DNA of 64,000 nt, taken from NCBI GenBank assembly GCA_038216465.1, contig JBBQQC010000017.1, forward strand, positions 1 through 64,000, given 5' to 3'. The stretch is from JACCZX01 sp038216465 (GTDB lineage Bacteria > Pseudomonadota > Gammaproteobacteria > Burkholderiales > Burkholderiaceae_F). Made by a program: the position numbers and the translations under genes. Under the pieces are notes generated by a model, which saw nothing but the letters and a program-made list of their open reading frames with translations, had not been told where the DNA came from and ran no database searches. Each line of letters opens with the position of its first letter. Positions within the stretch are counted from its first letter, which is position 1. Shown one piece after another: positions 27,078 through 35,581 of the stretch.

Positions 27078-27117
27078 CTTTTAACTCGTTGAGAAGAAAC
27101 AGATTTTTGGAGGAGTA

Positions 27118-27672
27118 ATGCACGATCCGGACCCTTTTCCGGGCACAGATGCAGCCAACGAAACGCTCGAGCCGGGTGCCAGCAATGGCGGCGTCGATCC
27201 GGGGTCGACGGCAGCCACTGTCGAGCAGCAGTTGAGCGAGGCGCTCGCACGCGCCGACCAGTATCAGGACCAGTTCCTGCGCGCCAAGGCCGAAGCCGAA
27301 AACATTCGCCGCCGCGGTCAGGAAGACGTGGCTAAAGCATACAAATTCGCAATCGAGTCATTCGCCGAGGCGTTGGTGCCGGTTGCCGATTCGCTTGAAA
27401 AGGCGCTTCAGTTGAACGATGTACCGACTGAGGCGATGCGTGAGGGCATCGAGCTGACGCTACGGCAACTGAAAGCTGCCTTCGCGAAAGGCAGCCTGAA
27501 GGAAATCGAGCCTGCCGTCGGTGACAAATTCGACCCCCATTTTCATCAGGCAATTTCGACGGTACCCGGCGTGGATGTAGCCCCGAATCATGTCGTGGCG
27601 GTGCTGCAGAAGGGCTGGATGATTGCCGATCGCGTTTTGCGGCCCGCGCTCGTTACGGTCAGTCAAGCTTGA
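27118..27672 (+). CDS. grpE: Nucleotide exchange factor GrpE
   Basis: The 184-residue protein has an acidic, flexible N-terminus and a long coiled-coil helix (about residues 38-90, with DQYQDQFLRAKAEAENIRRR). The C-terminal beta-domain contains KFDPHFHQAIS and VLQKGWMIADRVLRPALVTV. GrpE releases ADP from DnaK. A strong GGAGGAG site precedes the ATG. An RpoH-type promoter lies upstream and dnaK follows after 79 bp with its own candidate RpoH promoter. Confidence 0.97.
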   Translation: MHDPDPFPGTDAANETLEPGASNGGVDPGSTAATVEQQLSEALARADQYQDQFLRAKAEAENIRRRGQEDVAKAYKFAIESFAEALVPVADSLEKALQLNDVPTEAMREGIELTLRQLKAAFAKGSLKEIEPAVGDKFDPHFHQAISTVPGVDVAPNHVVAVLQKGWMIADRVLRPALVTVSQA

Positions 27673-27684
27673 GCAAAATCGACG

Positions 27685-27712
27685 CTTGAACTTGGTCGCA
27701 TTCACCTTACAT
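27685..27712 (+). promoter_or_regulatory. Candidate sigma-32-type promoter of dnaK
   Basis: CTTGAAC at 27685-27691 and CCTTACAT at 27705-27712 are separated by 13 bases, the same spacing as the grpE promoter. The -10 half is a weaker match to CCCCATnT. It lies in the grpE-dnaK gap, 40 bases before the dnaK start. Confidence 0.6.
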
Positions 27713-27751
27713 CGGTAGCAAGCGAACATCAGGACTTAAGGACACAACAAA

Positions 27752-29692
27752 ATGGCAAAGATCATCGGCATTGACCTCGGCACGACCAACTCTTGCGTCG
27801 CCATTTTGGAAGGCGACCAGGTGCGCGTGATCGAGAACAGCGAAGGTGCCCGTACGACCCCTTCGATCGTCGCCTATCAGGAAGACGGCGAGATTCTGGT
27901 CGGCGCGTCGGCCAAGCGGCAGGCGGTGACCAATCCGCGTAACACGCTGTACGCGGTCAAGCGCTTAATCGGCCGGCGCTTCGAAGAAAAGGAAGTGCAG
28001 AAAGATATCAAGCTGATGCCGTACAAAATCGTCAAGGCGCCGAACGCCGACGCCTGGGTCGAAGTGCGCGGCAAGCAGATTGCGCCGCCGCAGGTCAGTG
28101 CCGAAGTGCTGCGCAAGATGAAGAAAACGGCCGAGGATTATCTCGGTGAGCCGGTGACCGAAGCGGTGATCACCGTGCCGGCGTACTTCAACGATTCGCA
28201 ACGGCAGGCGACCAAGGACGCAGGCCGTATTGCGGGCCTCGACGTCAAGCGCATCATCAACGAGCCGACCGCGGCGGCACTTGCGTTCGGACTCGACAAG
28301 ACGCACAAGGGCGACCGCAAGATCGCGGTCTATGACCTCGGCGGCGGCACGTTCGACATTTCCATTATCGAGATCGCCGATGTCGATGGGGAAAAGCAAT
28401 TTGAAGTCTTGTCGACCAACGGCGACACGTTTCTCGGCGGCGAAGACTTCGATCAACGCATCATCGATTACATCATCGGCGAGTTCAAGAAAGAGCAGGG
28501 CGTCGATCTCGGCAAGGACGTGCTCGCGTTGCAGCGCCTGAAAGACGCGGCTGAAAAGGCGAAGATTGAGTTGTCTTCGAGCCAGCAAACCGACATCAAT
28601 CTGCCGTACGTGACGGCCGACGCGTCGGGTCCGAAGCATCTGAACATCAAGCTGACGCGCGCCAAGCTCGAGTCGCTGGTCGAGGAGCTGATCGAAAAAA
28701 CGATCGCGCCGTGCCGTACTGCGATCACGGATGCCGGTGTCAAGACGACCGACATCGACGACGTGATCTTGGTCGGCGGCATGACCCGGATGCCGAAGGT
28801 GCAGGAAAAAGTCCAGGAATTTTTCGGCAAAGAACCACGCAAAGATGTGAACCCGGATGAAGCGGTCGCAGTCGGCGCCGCAATTCAGGGTCAAGTCCTG
28901 TCCGGCGAGCGCAAAGACGTTTTGCTGCTTGACGTGACGCCGCTGTCGCTCGGCATCGAAACCTTGGGCGGCGTGATGACCAAGATGATCCAGAAGAACA
29001 CGACGATCCCGACCAAGTTCCAGCAGACGTTTTCGACCGCCGACGACAACCAGCCGGCAGTGACGATCAAGGTATATCAGGGCGAGCGAGAAATGGCGGG
29101 CGGCAACAAGCTGCTCGGCGAGTTCAACCTGGAAGGCATCGCACCCGCACCGCGTGGCCTGCCTCAGATCGAAGTCGCGTTCGATATCGACGCCAACGGC
29201 ATCCTGCATGTTGGCGCCAAGGACAAGGCGACCGGCAAGGAAAACAAGATAACGATCAAGGCCAATTCGGGCCTGACTGAAGCCGAGATTCAGGCGATGG
29301 TCAAGGATGCCGAAGCGAACAAGGCCGAGGATCACAAGCGCTTCGAGCTGGCGCAGGCACGCAACGCGGCCGATTCGAGCATGCACCAGATCCGCAAATC
29401 GCTGACCGAGCACGGCGACAAACTCGATGCGGGTGAGAAAGAGAAGATCGAAGCCGCGATCAAGGAAGTCGAAGACGCGCTGAAGGCCGAAGACAAGGAT
29501 GCCATCGAGGCGAAGACCGCGGCGCTGATGACCGCGTCGCAGAAGCTCGGCGAAAAGATGTATGCCGATGCACAACAGGCGGCAGGCGCGGGGGCGGCGT
29601 CTCAACAGGAGCCGGAGGCAGCGACAGCCAATGCAACTGCTAACAATGAAGACGTCGTTGACGCGGACTTTAAAGAGGTCAAGCGCGGATAG
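27752..29692 (+). CDS. dnaK: Chaperone DnaK (Hsp70)
   Basis: The 646-residue Hsp70 is of normal length. The ATPase domain starts with IIGIDLGTTNSCVAILEG and contains the phosphate loop IAVYDLGGGTFDISIIEI and the adenosine motif VGGMTRMPKVQ. The linker D-V-L-L-L-D-V-T-P-L-S-L leads into the substrate-binding domain, and the tail ends with EDVVDADFKEVKRG. It folds client proteins with DnaJ and GrpE. Downstream is a strong hairpin terminator that separates it from dnaJ. Confidence 0.99.
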   Translation: MAKIIGIDLGTTNSCVAILEGDQVRVIENSEGARTTPSIVAYQEDGEILVGASAKRQAVTNPRNTLYAVKRLIGRRFEEKEVQKDIKLMPYKIVKAPNADAWVEVRGKQIAPPQVSAEVLRKMKKTAEDYLGEPVTEAVITVPAYFNDSQRQATKDAGRIAGLDVKRIINEPTAAALAFGLDKTHKGDRKIAVYDLGGGTFDISIIEIADVDGEKQFEVLSTNGDTFLGGEDFDQRIIDYIIGEFKKEQGVDLGKDVLALQRLKDAAEKAKIELSSSQQTDINLPYVTADASGPKHLNIKLTRAKLESLVEELIEKTIAPCRTAITDAGVKTTDIDDVILVGGMTRMPKVQEKVQEFFGKEPRKDVNPDEAVAVGAAIQGQVLSGERKDVLLLDVTPLSLGIETLGGVMTKMIQKNTTIPTKFQQTFSTADDNQPAVTIKVYQGEREMAGGNKLLGEFNLEGIAPAPRGLPQIEVAFDIDANGILHVGAKDKATGKENKITIKANSGLTEAEIQAMVKDAEANKAEDHKRFELAQARNAADSSMHQIRKSLTEHGDKLDAGEKEKIEAAIKEVEDALKAEDKDAIEAKTAALMTASQKLGEKMYADAQQAAGAGAASQQEPEAATANATANNEDVVDADFKEVKRG

Positions 29693-29710
29693 TTATTATC
29701 GCGTTTGACT

Positions 29711-29757
29711 CGCCGAGTTCGAGCGGACGGCAATTTCGCCGCTCAACTCGGCGTTTT
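29711..29757 (+). terminator. Intrinsic terminator/attenuator between dnaK and dnaJ
   Basis: CGCCGAGTT (29711-29719) pairs perfectly with AACTCGGCG (29745-29753), and after one bulged C, GAGCGG (29721-29726) pairs with CCGCTC (29739-29744). The loop is 12 bases and TTTT follows directly. The 15-bp stem with a short U-run is a convincing Rho-independent signal that would lower dnaJ transcription relative to dnaK. Confidence 0.85.
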
Positions 29758-29790
29758 GCGTTGTGCATTTGCATTTGACAATCGAGGGGT

Positions 29791-30954
29791 ATGGCTAAGC
29801 GGGATTACTACGACGTGCTGGGAGTCGCCAAAGACGCATCGGACGACGACGTCAAGAAGGCTTATCGCAAGCTTGCGATGAAGCACCACCCCGATCGCAA
29901 TCAAACCAAGGGTGACGAGAAGTCGGCCAAGGCCTCCGAAGAGAAATTCAAAGAGGCCAAGGAAGCGTACGAGATGCTGTCCGACCCGCAGAAAAAAGCG
30001 GCATATGACCGCTTCGGCCACGCGGGCGTCGATCCGAACATGGGCGGCTTCGGCCGCGGTGCAGGCACCGAAGGCTTCGGTGGCTTTGCCGATGCGTTCG
30101 GCGATATTTTCGGCGACATCTTCGGCGCCGGCGCCGCCGGACGCACGGGTGGGCGTAACGCGGTGTATCGCGGCGCCGACCTGCGTTACAGCATGGATCT
30201 GACGCTCGAACAGGCGGCCAACGGCTTCGCTACCGAGATTCGTGTGCCGAGCTGGGAAACGTGCGACGTCTGCAAAGGCGCAGGAGCGAAGCCCGGCACC
30301 AGCAGCAAGACATGCGGCACGTGCAATGGGTCGGGCAACGTGCGCATGTCGCAAGGTTTCTTTTCGATCCAGCAGACCTGCCCGACATGCCGCGGCTCCG
30401 GCAAAGTCATTCCGGATCCGTGCACGAACTGTCAGGGCGCGGGCCGCATTAAGCAGAACAAGATACTCGAAGTCAGTATTCCCGCCGGTATCGATGAAGG
30501 ACAGCGCATCCGATTAAGCGGCAAGGGCGAGCCCGGCATGAACGGCGGCCCGCCGGGCGACCTGTATGTCGAGATTCATATCAAGCCGCACGACGTGTTC
30601 CAGCGCGACGGTGACGATCTGCACTGCGAAGTGCCGATCGGTTTTCCCGCCGCTACGTTGGGCGGCGATATCGAAGTTCCGACGCTGGGCGGCAAGGCGA
30701 GCATCAATGTTACCGAAGGCACGCAGACCGGCAAGACGTTCCGCTTGCGCGGAAAGGGTATCAAAGGTGTGCGCGCGAGTTACCCCGGCGACCTGTACTG
30801 CCACATCGTCGTTGAAACGCCGGTGCGCTTGACCGACAAGCAGAAAAAACTTCTGCGCGAGCTCGATACCTCATTGACAGAAGGTGGAGAGAAACATTCG
30901 CCGCGCTCCAAGAGCTTCGTCGACAAGATGAAGGGGTTTTTTACCACCGAATAA
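29791..30954 (+). CDS. dnaJ: Chaperone DnaJ (Hsp40)
   Basis: The 387-residue protein is a type I J-protein. The J domain carries HPD in MKHHPDRNQ at about residues 31-39, followed by a Gly/Phe-rich linker (about 75-115). The zinc-binding domain has four CxxCxGxG repeats (C-D-V-C-K-G-A-G, C-G-T-C-N-G-S-G, C-P-T-C-R-G-S-G, C-T-N-C-Q-G-A-G), and two beta-barrel client-binding domains follow. It delivers clients to DnaK and stimulates its ATPase. A GAGGGG ribosome site precedes the start. A terminator sits between it and dnaK. Confidence 0.98.
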   Translation: MAKRDYYDVLGVAKDASDDDVKKAYRKLAMKHHPDRNQTKGDEKSAKASEEKFKEAKEAYEMLSDPQKKAAYDRFGHAGVDPNMGGFGRGAGTEGFGGFADAFGDIFGDIFGAGAAGRTGGRNAVYRGADLRYSMDLTLEQAANGFATEIRVPSWETCDVCKGAGAKPGTSSKTCGTCNGSGNVRMSQGFFSIQQTCPTCRGSGKVIPDPCTNCQGAGRIKQNKILEVSIPAGIDEGQRIRLSGKGEPGMNGGPPGDLYVEIHIKPHDVFQRDGDDLHCEVPIGFPAATLGGDIEVPTLGGKASINVTEGTQTGKTFRLRGKGIKGVRASYPGDLYCHIVVETPVRLTDKQKKLLRELDTSLTEGGEKHSPRSKSFVDKMKGFFTTE

Positions 30955-30978
30955 GCGTTGGTGCGAAGCCGACTCGCG

Positions 30979-31728
30979 CTAGAAGATCATCTTGGCGCCG
31001 GCGATTACGAGCACAGCAGCCAGCGCCTGGCGCATCGCGTTGTTGCCGAGCCGGCGCGAGCCGTACGTTGCGCCGATCAGGCCGCCGACAATAACGGCTG
31101 CAATCCAGTAGGGAAGCGCCTCAGGCAACGTCGGCTGGCGGCTGAGCAATCCAAGCAGACCGGATATGGAATTGACCAGCACGAACGCCGCGGTAGGCGC
31201 GGCGCTGTCGCGCACCGTCGCCCAACCGGCCAAGACCAGAAGCGGGCTGAGGAAGATCCCGCCGCCGACCCCTGTCAGGCCGGACAGAATGCCGATCGCG
31301 GCGCCGAGAACGAGTGCGAGTGCGATCGGCGGCGGCCCTTTCGTAACGCGAGCCTTTTTATCCGCTGTCAGCGTTTCGATGAACAGCCGGACCGCGGAGA
31401 ACAACAGCACGCATCCAACCAAAATCCCGAACCATAAGATCGGGAGCTGAATCCGGCCGCCGACGAATGCCATCGGAACGGCCGTGACGGCGAAAGGCCA
31501 GAACAGCCGCCATCGAAATCCGCTGGCGCGCGAAAATTTGTATAGTGAGATTGAAGCGACCGCTATGTTCATCACCAGCGCGGTAGGCCGCATCACTGCG
31601 GGGGCGACTCCGAACAGCCCCATCGACGCCAAGTAGCCTGACGCCCCCCCGTGTCCGACGGACGAGTACAAGATCGAGGCTGCGAAAAACAGCGCTCCTA
31701 GAAGCAGCGCTTCTTGCAAATCGATCAT
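30979..31728 (-). CDS. TauE/SafE family sulfite/sulfonate-type permease
   Basis: This 249-residue membrane protein has about seven or eight hydrophobic segments and the family start LLLGALFFAASILYSSVGHGGASGYLA. Mid-protein it contains ALVLGAAIGILSGLTGVGGG, the second half of the TauE/SafE internal repeat. Members export or import sulfite, sulfonates or other organic anions; the substrate is unknown here. The DUF4019 gene ends 4 bp before its start, so the two probably share a transcript. Confidence 0.9.
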   Translation of the reverse strand: MIDLQEALLLGALFFAASILYSSVGHGGASGYLASMGLFGVAPAVMRPTALVMNIAVASISLYKFSRASGFRWRLFWPFAVTAVPMAFVGGRIQLPILWFGILVGCVLLFSAVRLFIETLTADKKARVTKGPPPIALALVLGAAIGILSGLTGVGGGIFLSPLLVLAGWATVRDSAAPTAAFVLVNSISGLLGLLSRQPTLPEALPYWIAAVIVGGLIGATYGSRRLGNNAMRQALAAVLVIAGAKMIF

Positions 31729-31732
31729 CGGC

Positions 31733-32212
31733 TTAGCGAATGAAATATCCCGTCGGCCGCCACACGCCGTCTTCGAGCGTCAGCGTGATCAGCTCTTCGG
31801 CGTTTTCCTTCTTTTCGAAGTTCGTGCGATAGCGCACCGTGACGTACTGCCCGTCGGGAGCACCCGGCAAGGCTGTCTTGTAGGCGGCGACTTCGACATT
31901 GCGCGAACTCACCGACCCAAAGGGCGCACGCGTCGGCGGCAGCGATTCGACCCACTGCTCGCGCGTGACGCGCTGTCGAAAAAGTTGCGCGCACTCGTCC
32001 CAGGCTTTTGCGTATTCACCGCGGTCGAGCAGACCGAGCCACTTTTCGCCGGCGGCCTGTGCGGCGAGCTCCCTGAATGCATTTGACGAATCTCCGGACG
32101 GAACTGTCATCGAGGCGCCGGGCGTTGACGGCGGCGGCAGCTTCATCTGTGCGAGAGCCGCGGTGGAAACAACCAAAGACAACACCGCCAACAAGCGAAG
32201 GGTCGGAATCAT
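31733..32212 (-). CDS. DUF4019 secreted protein
   Basis: This exported 159-residue protein has a signal peptide (cleavage near A-L-A-Q, residue 21). The DUF4019 fold follows, recognisable from AGEKWLGLLDRGEYAKAWDE, LPPTRAPFGSVSSRNV and the closing D-G-V-W-R-P-T-G-Y-F-I-R. The family resembles NTF2-like or lipocalin-like periplasmic proteins without a known function. It sits between scpA (18 bp upstream) and a TauE/SafE permease gene (4 bp downstream), all on the minus strand. Confidence 0.85.
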   Translation of the reverse strand: MIPTLRLLAVLSLVVSTAALAQMKLPPPSTPGASMTVPSGDSSNAFRELAAQAAGEKWLGLLDRGEYAKAWDECAQLFRQRVTREQWVESLPPTRAPFGSVSSRNVEVAAYKTALPGAPDGQYVTVRYRTNFEKKENAEELITLTLEDGVWRPTGYFIR

Positions 32213-32230
32213 TCGTTAACTCGCATGAGC

Positions 32231-33097
32231 TCAGCTCGGTACGTAGGCCAATCGAACGTAAATCGGCGCAAACGGCGCCACCTGGGTGATATCGATCAGC
32301 GCTTCGCGCGCAAGTTCCAGTAGCGCAAGAAAATGCACTATTGCAACGGCTGCACCGCGCGCAGCGTCGAACAGGTCGCCGAACTCGATGAACTTCGCCT
32401 GCTGAAGCATTTTCAGGATCGAGCTCATGTGCTCGCGGACCGAAAGCTCTTCGCGGTTAACGTGGTGGCGGGCGGTGAGCCGCGTCCGTTTCGCGACCTC
32501 GGCCCACGCGTCGCGCAGATCAACCACGTTGACTTCTGGAAAATGTTTTTCGAGCGACTGTTCGATCACTACGGTAGCGCGCCAGAAATCGCGCCCGGCG
32601 CGCGGCAATTCGTCAAGCCGCCGTGCGGCAAGCTTGATGCGTTCGTATTCCAGAAGCCGCCGTACCAGTTCGGCGCGCGGGTCCGCCGCCTCGTCGTCAT
32701 CCGACTTTCGCGCCGGCAGCAGCATGCGCGACTTGATCTCTATCAGCAGCGCCGCCATCAACAGATATTCAGCCGCCAGCTCCAGATTCTTGGCGCGAAT
32801 CTGGTCGATGTAGGTCAGATACTGCAGCGTCAGCGGCGCCATCGGAATGTCGAGCACGTTGAAATGCTGCTTCCGAATCAGATACAGCAGAAGATCGAGC
32901 GGGCCTTCGAACGCCTCGAGAAAAATTTCAAGGGCGTCCGGGGGGATATATAGATCATCGGGCAGGCGGAAAAGCGGCTCGCCGTACAGTTTCGCGAGCG
33001 CGACGTTGTCCACCGTGTCCGGCGTGCGGGTCGCGACGACCGGGTGTTCGAGCGCCGCCACCGAGTTCGGATCGAACAGATCAGAAGCAGTATTCAA
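32231..33097 (-). CDS. scpA: Segregation and condensation protein A
   Basis: The 288-residue protein contains the kleisin start IFLEAFEGPLDLLLYLIRKQ at about residues 58-77 and EYLLMAALLIEIKSRMLLPA, both diagnostic of ScpA. It bridges SMC heads with ScpB in chromosome condensation. The C-terminal winged-helix region that contacts SMC is present. The gene directly follows the DUF3460 gene (stop and start adjacent), suggesting coupled translation. scpB and smc are not in the window. Confidence 0.94.
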   Translation of the reverse strand: MNTASDLFDPNSVAALEHPVVATRTPDTVDNVALAKLYGEPLFRLPDDLYIPPDALEIFLEAFEGPLDLLLYLIRKQHFNVLDIPMAPLTLQYLTYIDQIRAKNLELAAEYLLMAALLIEIKSRMLLPARKSDDDEAADPRAELVRRLLEYERIKLAARRLDELPRAGRDFWRATVVIEQSLEKHFPEVNVVDLRDAWAEVAKRTRLTARHHVNREELSVREHMSSILKMLQQAKFIEFGDLFDAARGAAVAIVHFLALLELAREALIDITQVAPFAPIYVRLAYVPS

Positions 33098-33307
33098 CTA
33101 TTTCGTCTCGCGCGTGGGCAGCGCTGATCCGTAGACGTAGGCAGGCTGCGGAACGTCGGATTCCTCATAGCGCTTGTAAAGGTCGGCGTCGAGATTCTTG
33201 TCCCAGAAAATGGCGCGCCCCTCGCGCTGGCCGCGCTCAATGTCGGGATTCTTCTGCTTCAACTGGCGCAGGAAGCGCGTGATGTCGGATTCGTAGCCAC
33301 TCTTCAT
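33098..33307 (-). CDS. DUF3460 family protein
   Basis: This small soluble protein of 69 residues reads Y-E-S-D-I-T-R-F-L-R-Q-L-K, then QREGRAIFWDKN and finally D-V-P-Q-P-A-Y-V-Y, matching the DUF3460 family that is characteristic of betaproteobacteria and often precedes scpA. Its function is unknown. The stop codon abuts the scpA start. Confidence 0.9.
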   Translation of the reverse strand: MKSGYESDITRFLRQLKQKNPDIERGQREGRAIFWDKNLDADLYKRYEESDVPQPAYVYGSALPTRETK

Positions 33308-33428
33308 CGGTCAAAGGCATTCAGGAGTTCGGATGCGGATTTTAGGCGCTTGCCAGTTAAGCGTTTGTGCGCGACAACGCCGCCGGCAAATCAGGCACGA
33401 CATTGTCGGCGCCCAGCCGCCGATGGTG

Positions 33429-35510
33429 CTACTTGACGCGCATGCCCGGCACAGCGCCTGGATGCGGATCGAGCAGGTAGATTCCCGGATGTTTTTTTTC
33501 GTCGGCGTGGCTGGCGGCCAGCACCATGCCCTCGCTGACGCCGAATTTCATCTTGCGCGGCGCGAGGTTCGCAACCAGCACGGTCAGTTTGCCGACGAGG
33601 TCTGCGGGTTGGTATCTGGCCTTGATGCCTGACAGAACGTTGCGGTGGCGGCCTTCGCCAGCGTCCAGCGTCAGCCGCAGCAGCTTGTCCGAGCCTTCCA
33701 CGGTTTCGGCGGCGACAATCTTCGCGATGCGCAGGTCGACCTTGGCGAAGTCGTCGATCGAAATCTCTGCGCCGATCGCAACTGCTTCGGTCGGGGGAGT
33801 GGATTCCGCGGGTGCGGCCGTCGGTTCGAACAAGGCGTCAAGCTGCTTCGGATCTACACGTGTCATCAGATGTTTGTACGGAGTGATTTGCCGCGATAGG
33901 GTTTCGGCGTCGGCCCAGACGAAATCCCGATCAAGGCCGAAGAATTCACGCGCGACACGCTTTGCGGTTGCGGGCAGCACGGGCGCGAGGCAGACCGACA
34001 GCAGCTTGAAGCCATGCAGCGCGCTCGAACACATGTGCTGCAGCTCCGCATCGCGCGCACGCTCCTTTGCAAGTTTCCAGGGCTCAGCCGCATCGAAAGC
34101 CTCGTTGATGCGATCCGCAGTAGCCATCACATCGCGAAGTGCTTTGCCGAACTCGCGCGCCGCCAGTGCCTCTGCGACGAGGTGCATAGTCCCGCGCGCG
34201 CCTTGGATCAGCGATCGTTCGTCCTGATACGCCAGCCGCCCATCAAACTGCTTGCTGATGAAATTAGCGGCCCGGCTGGCGATGTTTACGTACTTGCCGA
34301 TCAGATCGCTGTTCACCCGCACCACAAAATCGTCAGAGTTGAACTCGATATCCTCGACGCGCCCATTCAGCTTCGCTGCCACGTAGTAGCGAAACCACTC
34401 CGGATTCATTCCGAGCTGCAAATAGCGCAGCGGATCGATGCCGGTGCCGCGGCTCTTGCTCATCTTTTCGCCGCTGACGGTGATAAAGCCGTGCACGTAG
34501 ATGTTCTCCGGCACTTTGCGTCCGGAAAATTCCAACATCGCTGGCCAGAACAGCGTGTGGAAGTACACGATGTCCTTGCCGATAAAATGAATCTGCTCGA
34601 CATCGTCGGCGGCGATGAACTCGTCGAAAGTACGGAGTTCGCCTTTCGCGCGCGCCTTGCCCTGATCGAAGTACGCCTTCAACGAAGCGAGGTAGCCCGG
34701 CAGTGCGTCGAGCCAGACATAAAAGTACTTGCCCGGCGCATCGGGAATTGGAATACCGAAGTAGGGAGCGTCACGCGAGATATCCCAGTCCCCTAACCCT
34801 TTGCCGCCCGCGCCAAGCCACTCCTGCGCCTTGGCGTACACCTCGGGCTGCAGCGTTGGCTCGCCATAGCGGTTGGTTTCTGCCGTCCACTTGCGCAGGA
34901 AGTCGACGCAGCGTGGGTCTGACAGGCGGAAAAAGAAGTGCTCCGACGACTTCAGCTCAGGCCGCACGCCAGTCAGCACCGAGTACGGGTCGATCAGATC
35001 CGTCGGCGCATACGTGGAGCCGCAGAACTCGCAGTTGTCGCCGTATTGATCCTTCGCACCGCACACTGGGCACGTGCCCTTGATGTAACGGTCGGGCAGG
35101 AACATGCCTTTCTGCGGATCGTAGAACTGCTCGATCGTGCGCGTTGCAATCAGACCGTTGGCTTTCAGTGTCCGGTAGATTGATTGCGACAGTTCGACGT
35201 TCTCCGGCGAATCGGTCGTGTGCCAGTGATCGAACGCGATGTTGAATCCGTCGAGATACTGCTGGCGGGCAGCGCGCATCTCGTCGATGAACTGGCGCGG
35301 AGTCTTGCCGGCCTTTTCTGACGCGATCATGCTCGGCACGCCGTGAGCATCCTCGGCGCAGACGAAATGAACGTGGTGGCCGCGCATCTTCTGGAATCGC
35401 ACCCAGATGTCGGCCTGGATGTATTCCATGATGTGACCGATATGCGGCCGCCCGTTGGCGTAGGGCAGTGCGGTGGTGACGAACAGGTTGCGCTTCATCG
35501 AGCGCGGCAT
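33429..35510 (-). CDS. metG: Methionyl-tRNA synthetase
   Basis: The protein is about 693 residues long. The class I HIGH motif is in GRPHIGHIMEY, the zinc knuckle is CPVCGAKDQYGDNCEFCGS, and the KMSKS loop is GEKMSKSRGTG. The C-terminal Trbp111-type tRNA-binding domain begins at IDDFAKVDLRIAKIVAAETV. It charges initiator and elongator tRNA-Met. The start is placed at ATG 35510 (M-P-R-S-M-K-R-N-L-F); ATG 35498 is an equally good alternative, and an open frame reaches 35546. It is divergent from the PhnD-like gene. Confidence 0.97.
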   Translation of the reverse strand: MPRSMKRNLFVTTALPYANGRPHIGHIMEYIQADIWVRFQKMRGHHVHFVCAEDAHGVPSMIASEKAGKTPRQFIDEMRAARQQYLDGFNIAFDHWHTTDSPENVELSQSIYRTLKANGLIATRTIEQFYDPQKGMFLPDRYIKGTCPVCGAKDQYGDNCEFCGSTYAPTDLIDPYSVLTGVRPELKSSEHFFFRLSDPRCVDFLRKWTAETNRYGEPTLQPEVYAKAQEWLGAGGKGLGDWDISRDAPYFGIPIPDAPGKYFYVWLDALPGYLASLKAYFDQGKARAKGELRTFDEFIAADDVEQIHFIGKDIVYFHTLFWPAMLEFSGRKVPENIYVHGFITVSGEKMSKSRGTGIDPLRYLQLGMNPEWFRYYVAAKLNGRVEDIEFNSDDFVVRVNSDLIGKYVNIASRAANFISKQFDGRLAYQDERSLIQGARGTMHLVAEALAAREFGKALRDVMATADRINEAFDAAEPWKLAKERARDAELQHMCSSALHGFKLLSVCLAPVLPATAKRVAREFFGLDRDFVWADAETLSRQITPYKHLMTRVDPKQLDALFEPTAAPAESTPPTEAVAIGAEISIDDFAKVDLRIAKIVAAETVEGSDKLLRLTLDAGEGRHRNVLSGIKARYQPADLVGKLTVLVANLAPRKMKFGVSEGMVLAASHADEKKHPGIYLLDPHPGAVPGMRVK

Positions 35511-35581
35511 TGTAAGTGGCGCTCCCGTATCGCACGGCGTCCGCATAAGGAACGCAGCGCCCGGCGTGGGATCATGCGGCC

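Noticed and set aside
27965..29605. A 546-codon open frame antisense to dnaK
   Set aside because: It mirrors the codon pattern of dnaK in GC-rich DNA, is rich in Arg, Leu, His and Asp, and has no recognisable domain or ribosome site.
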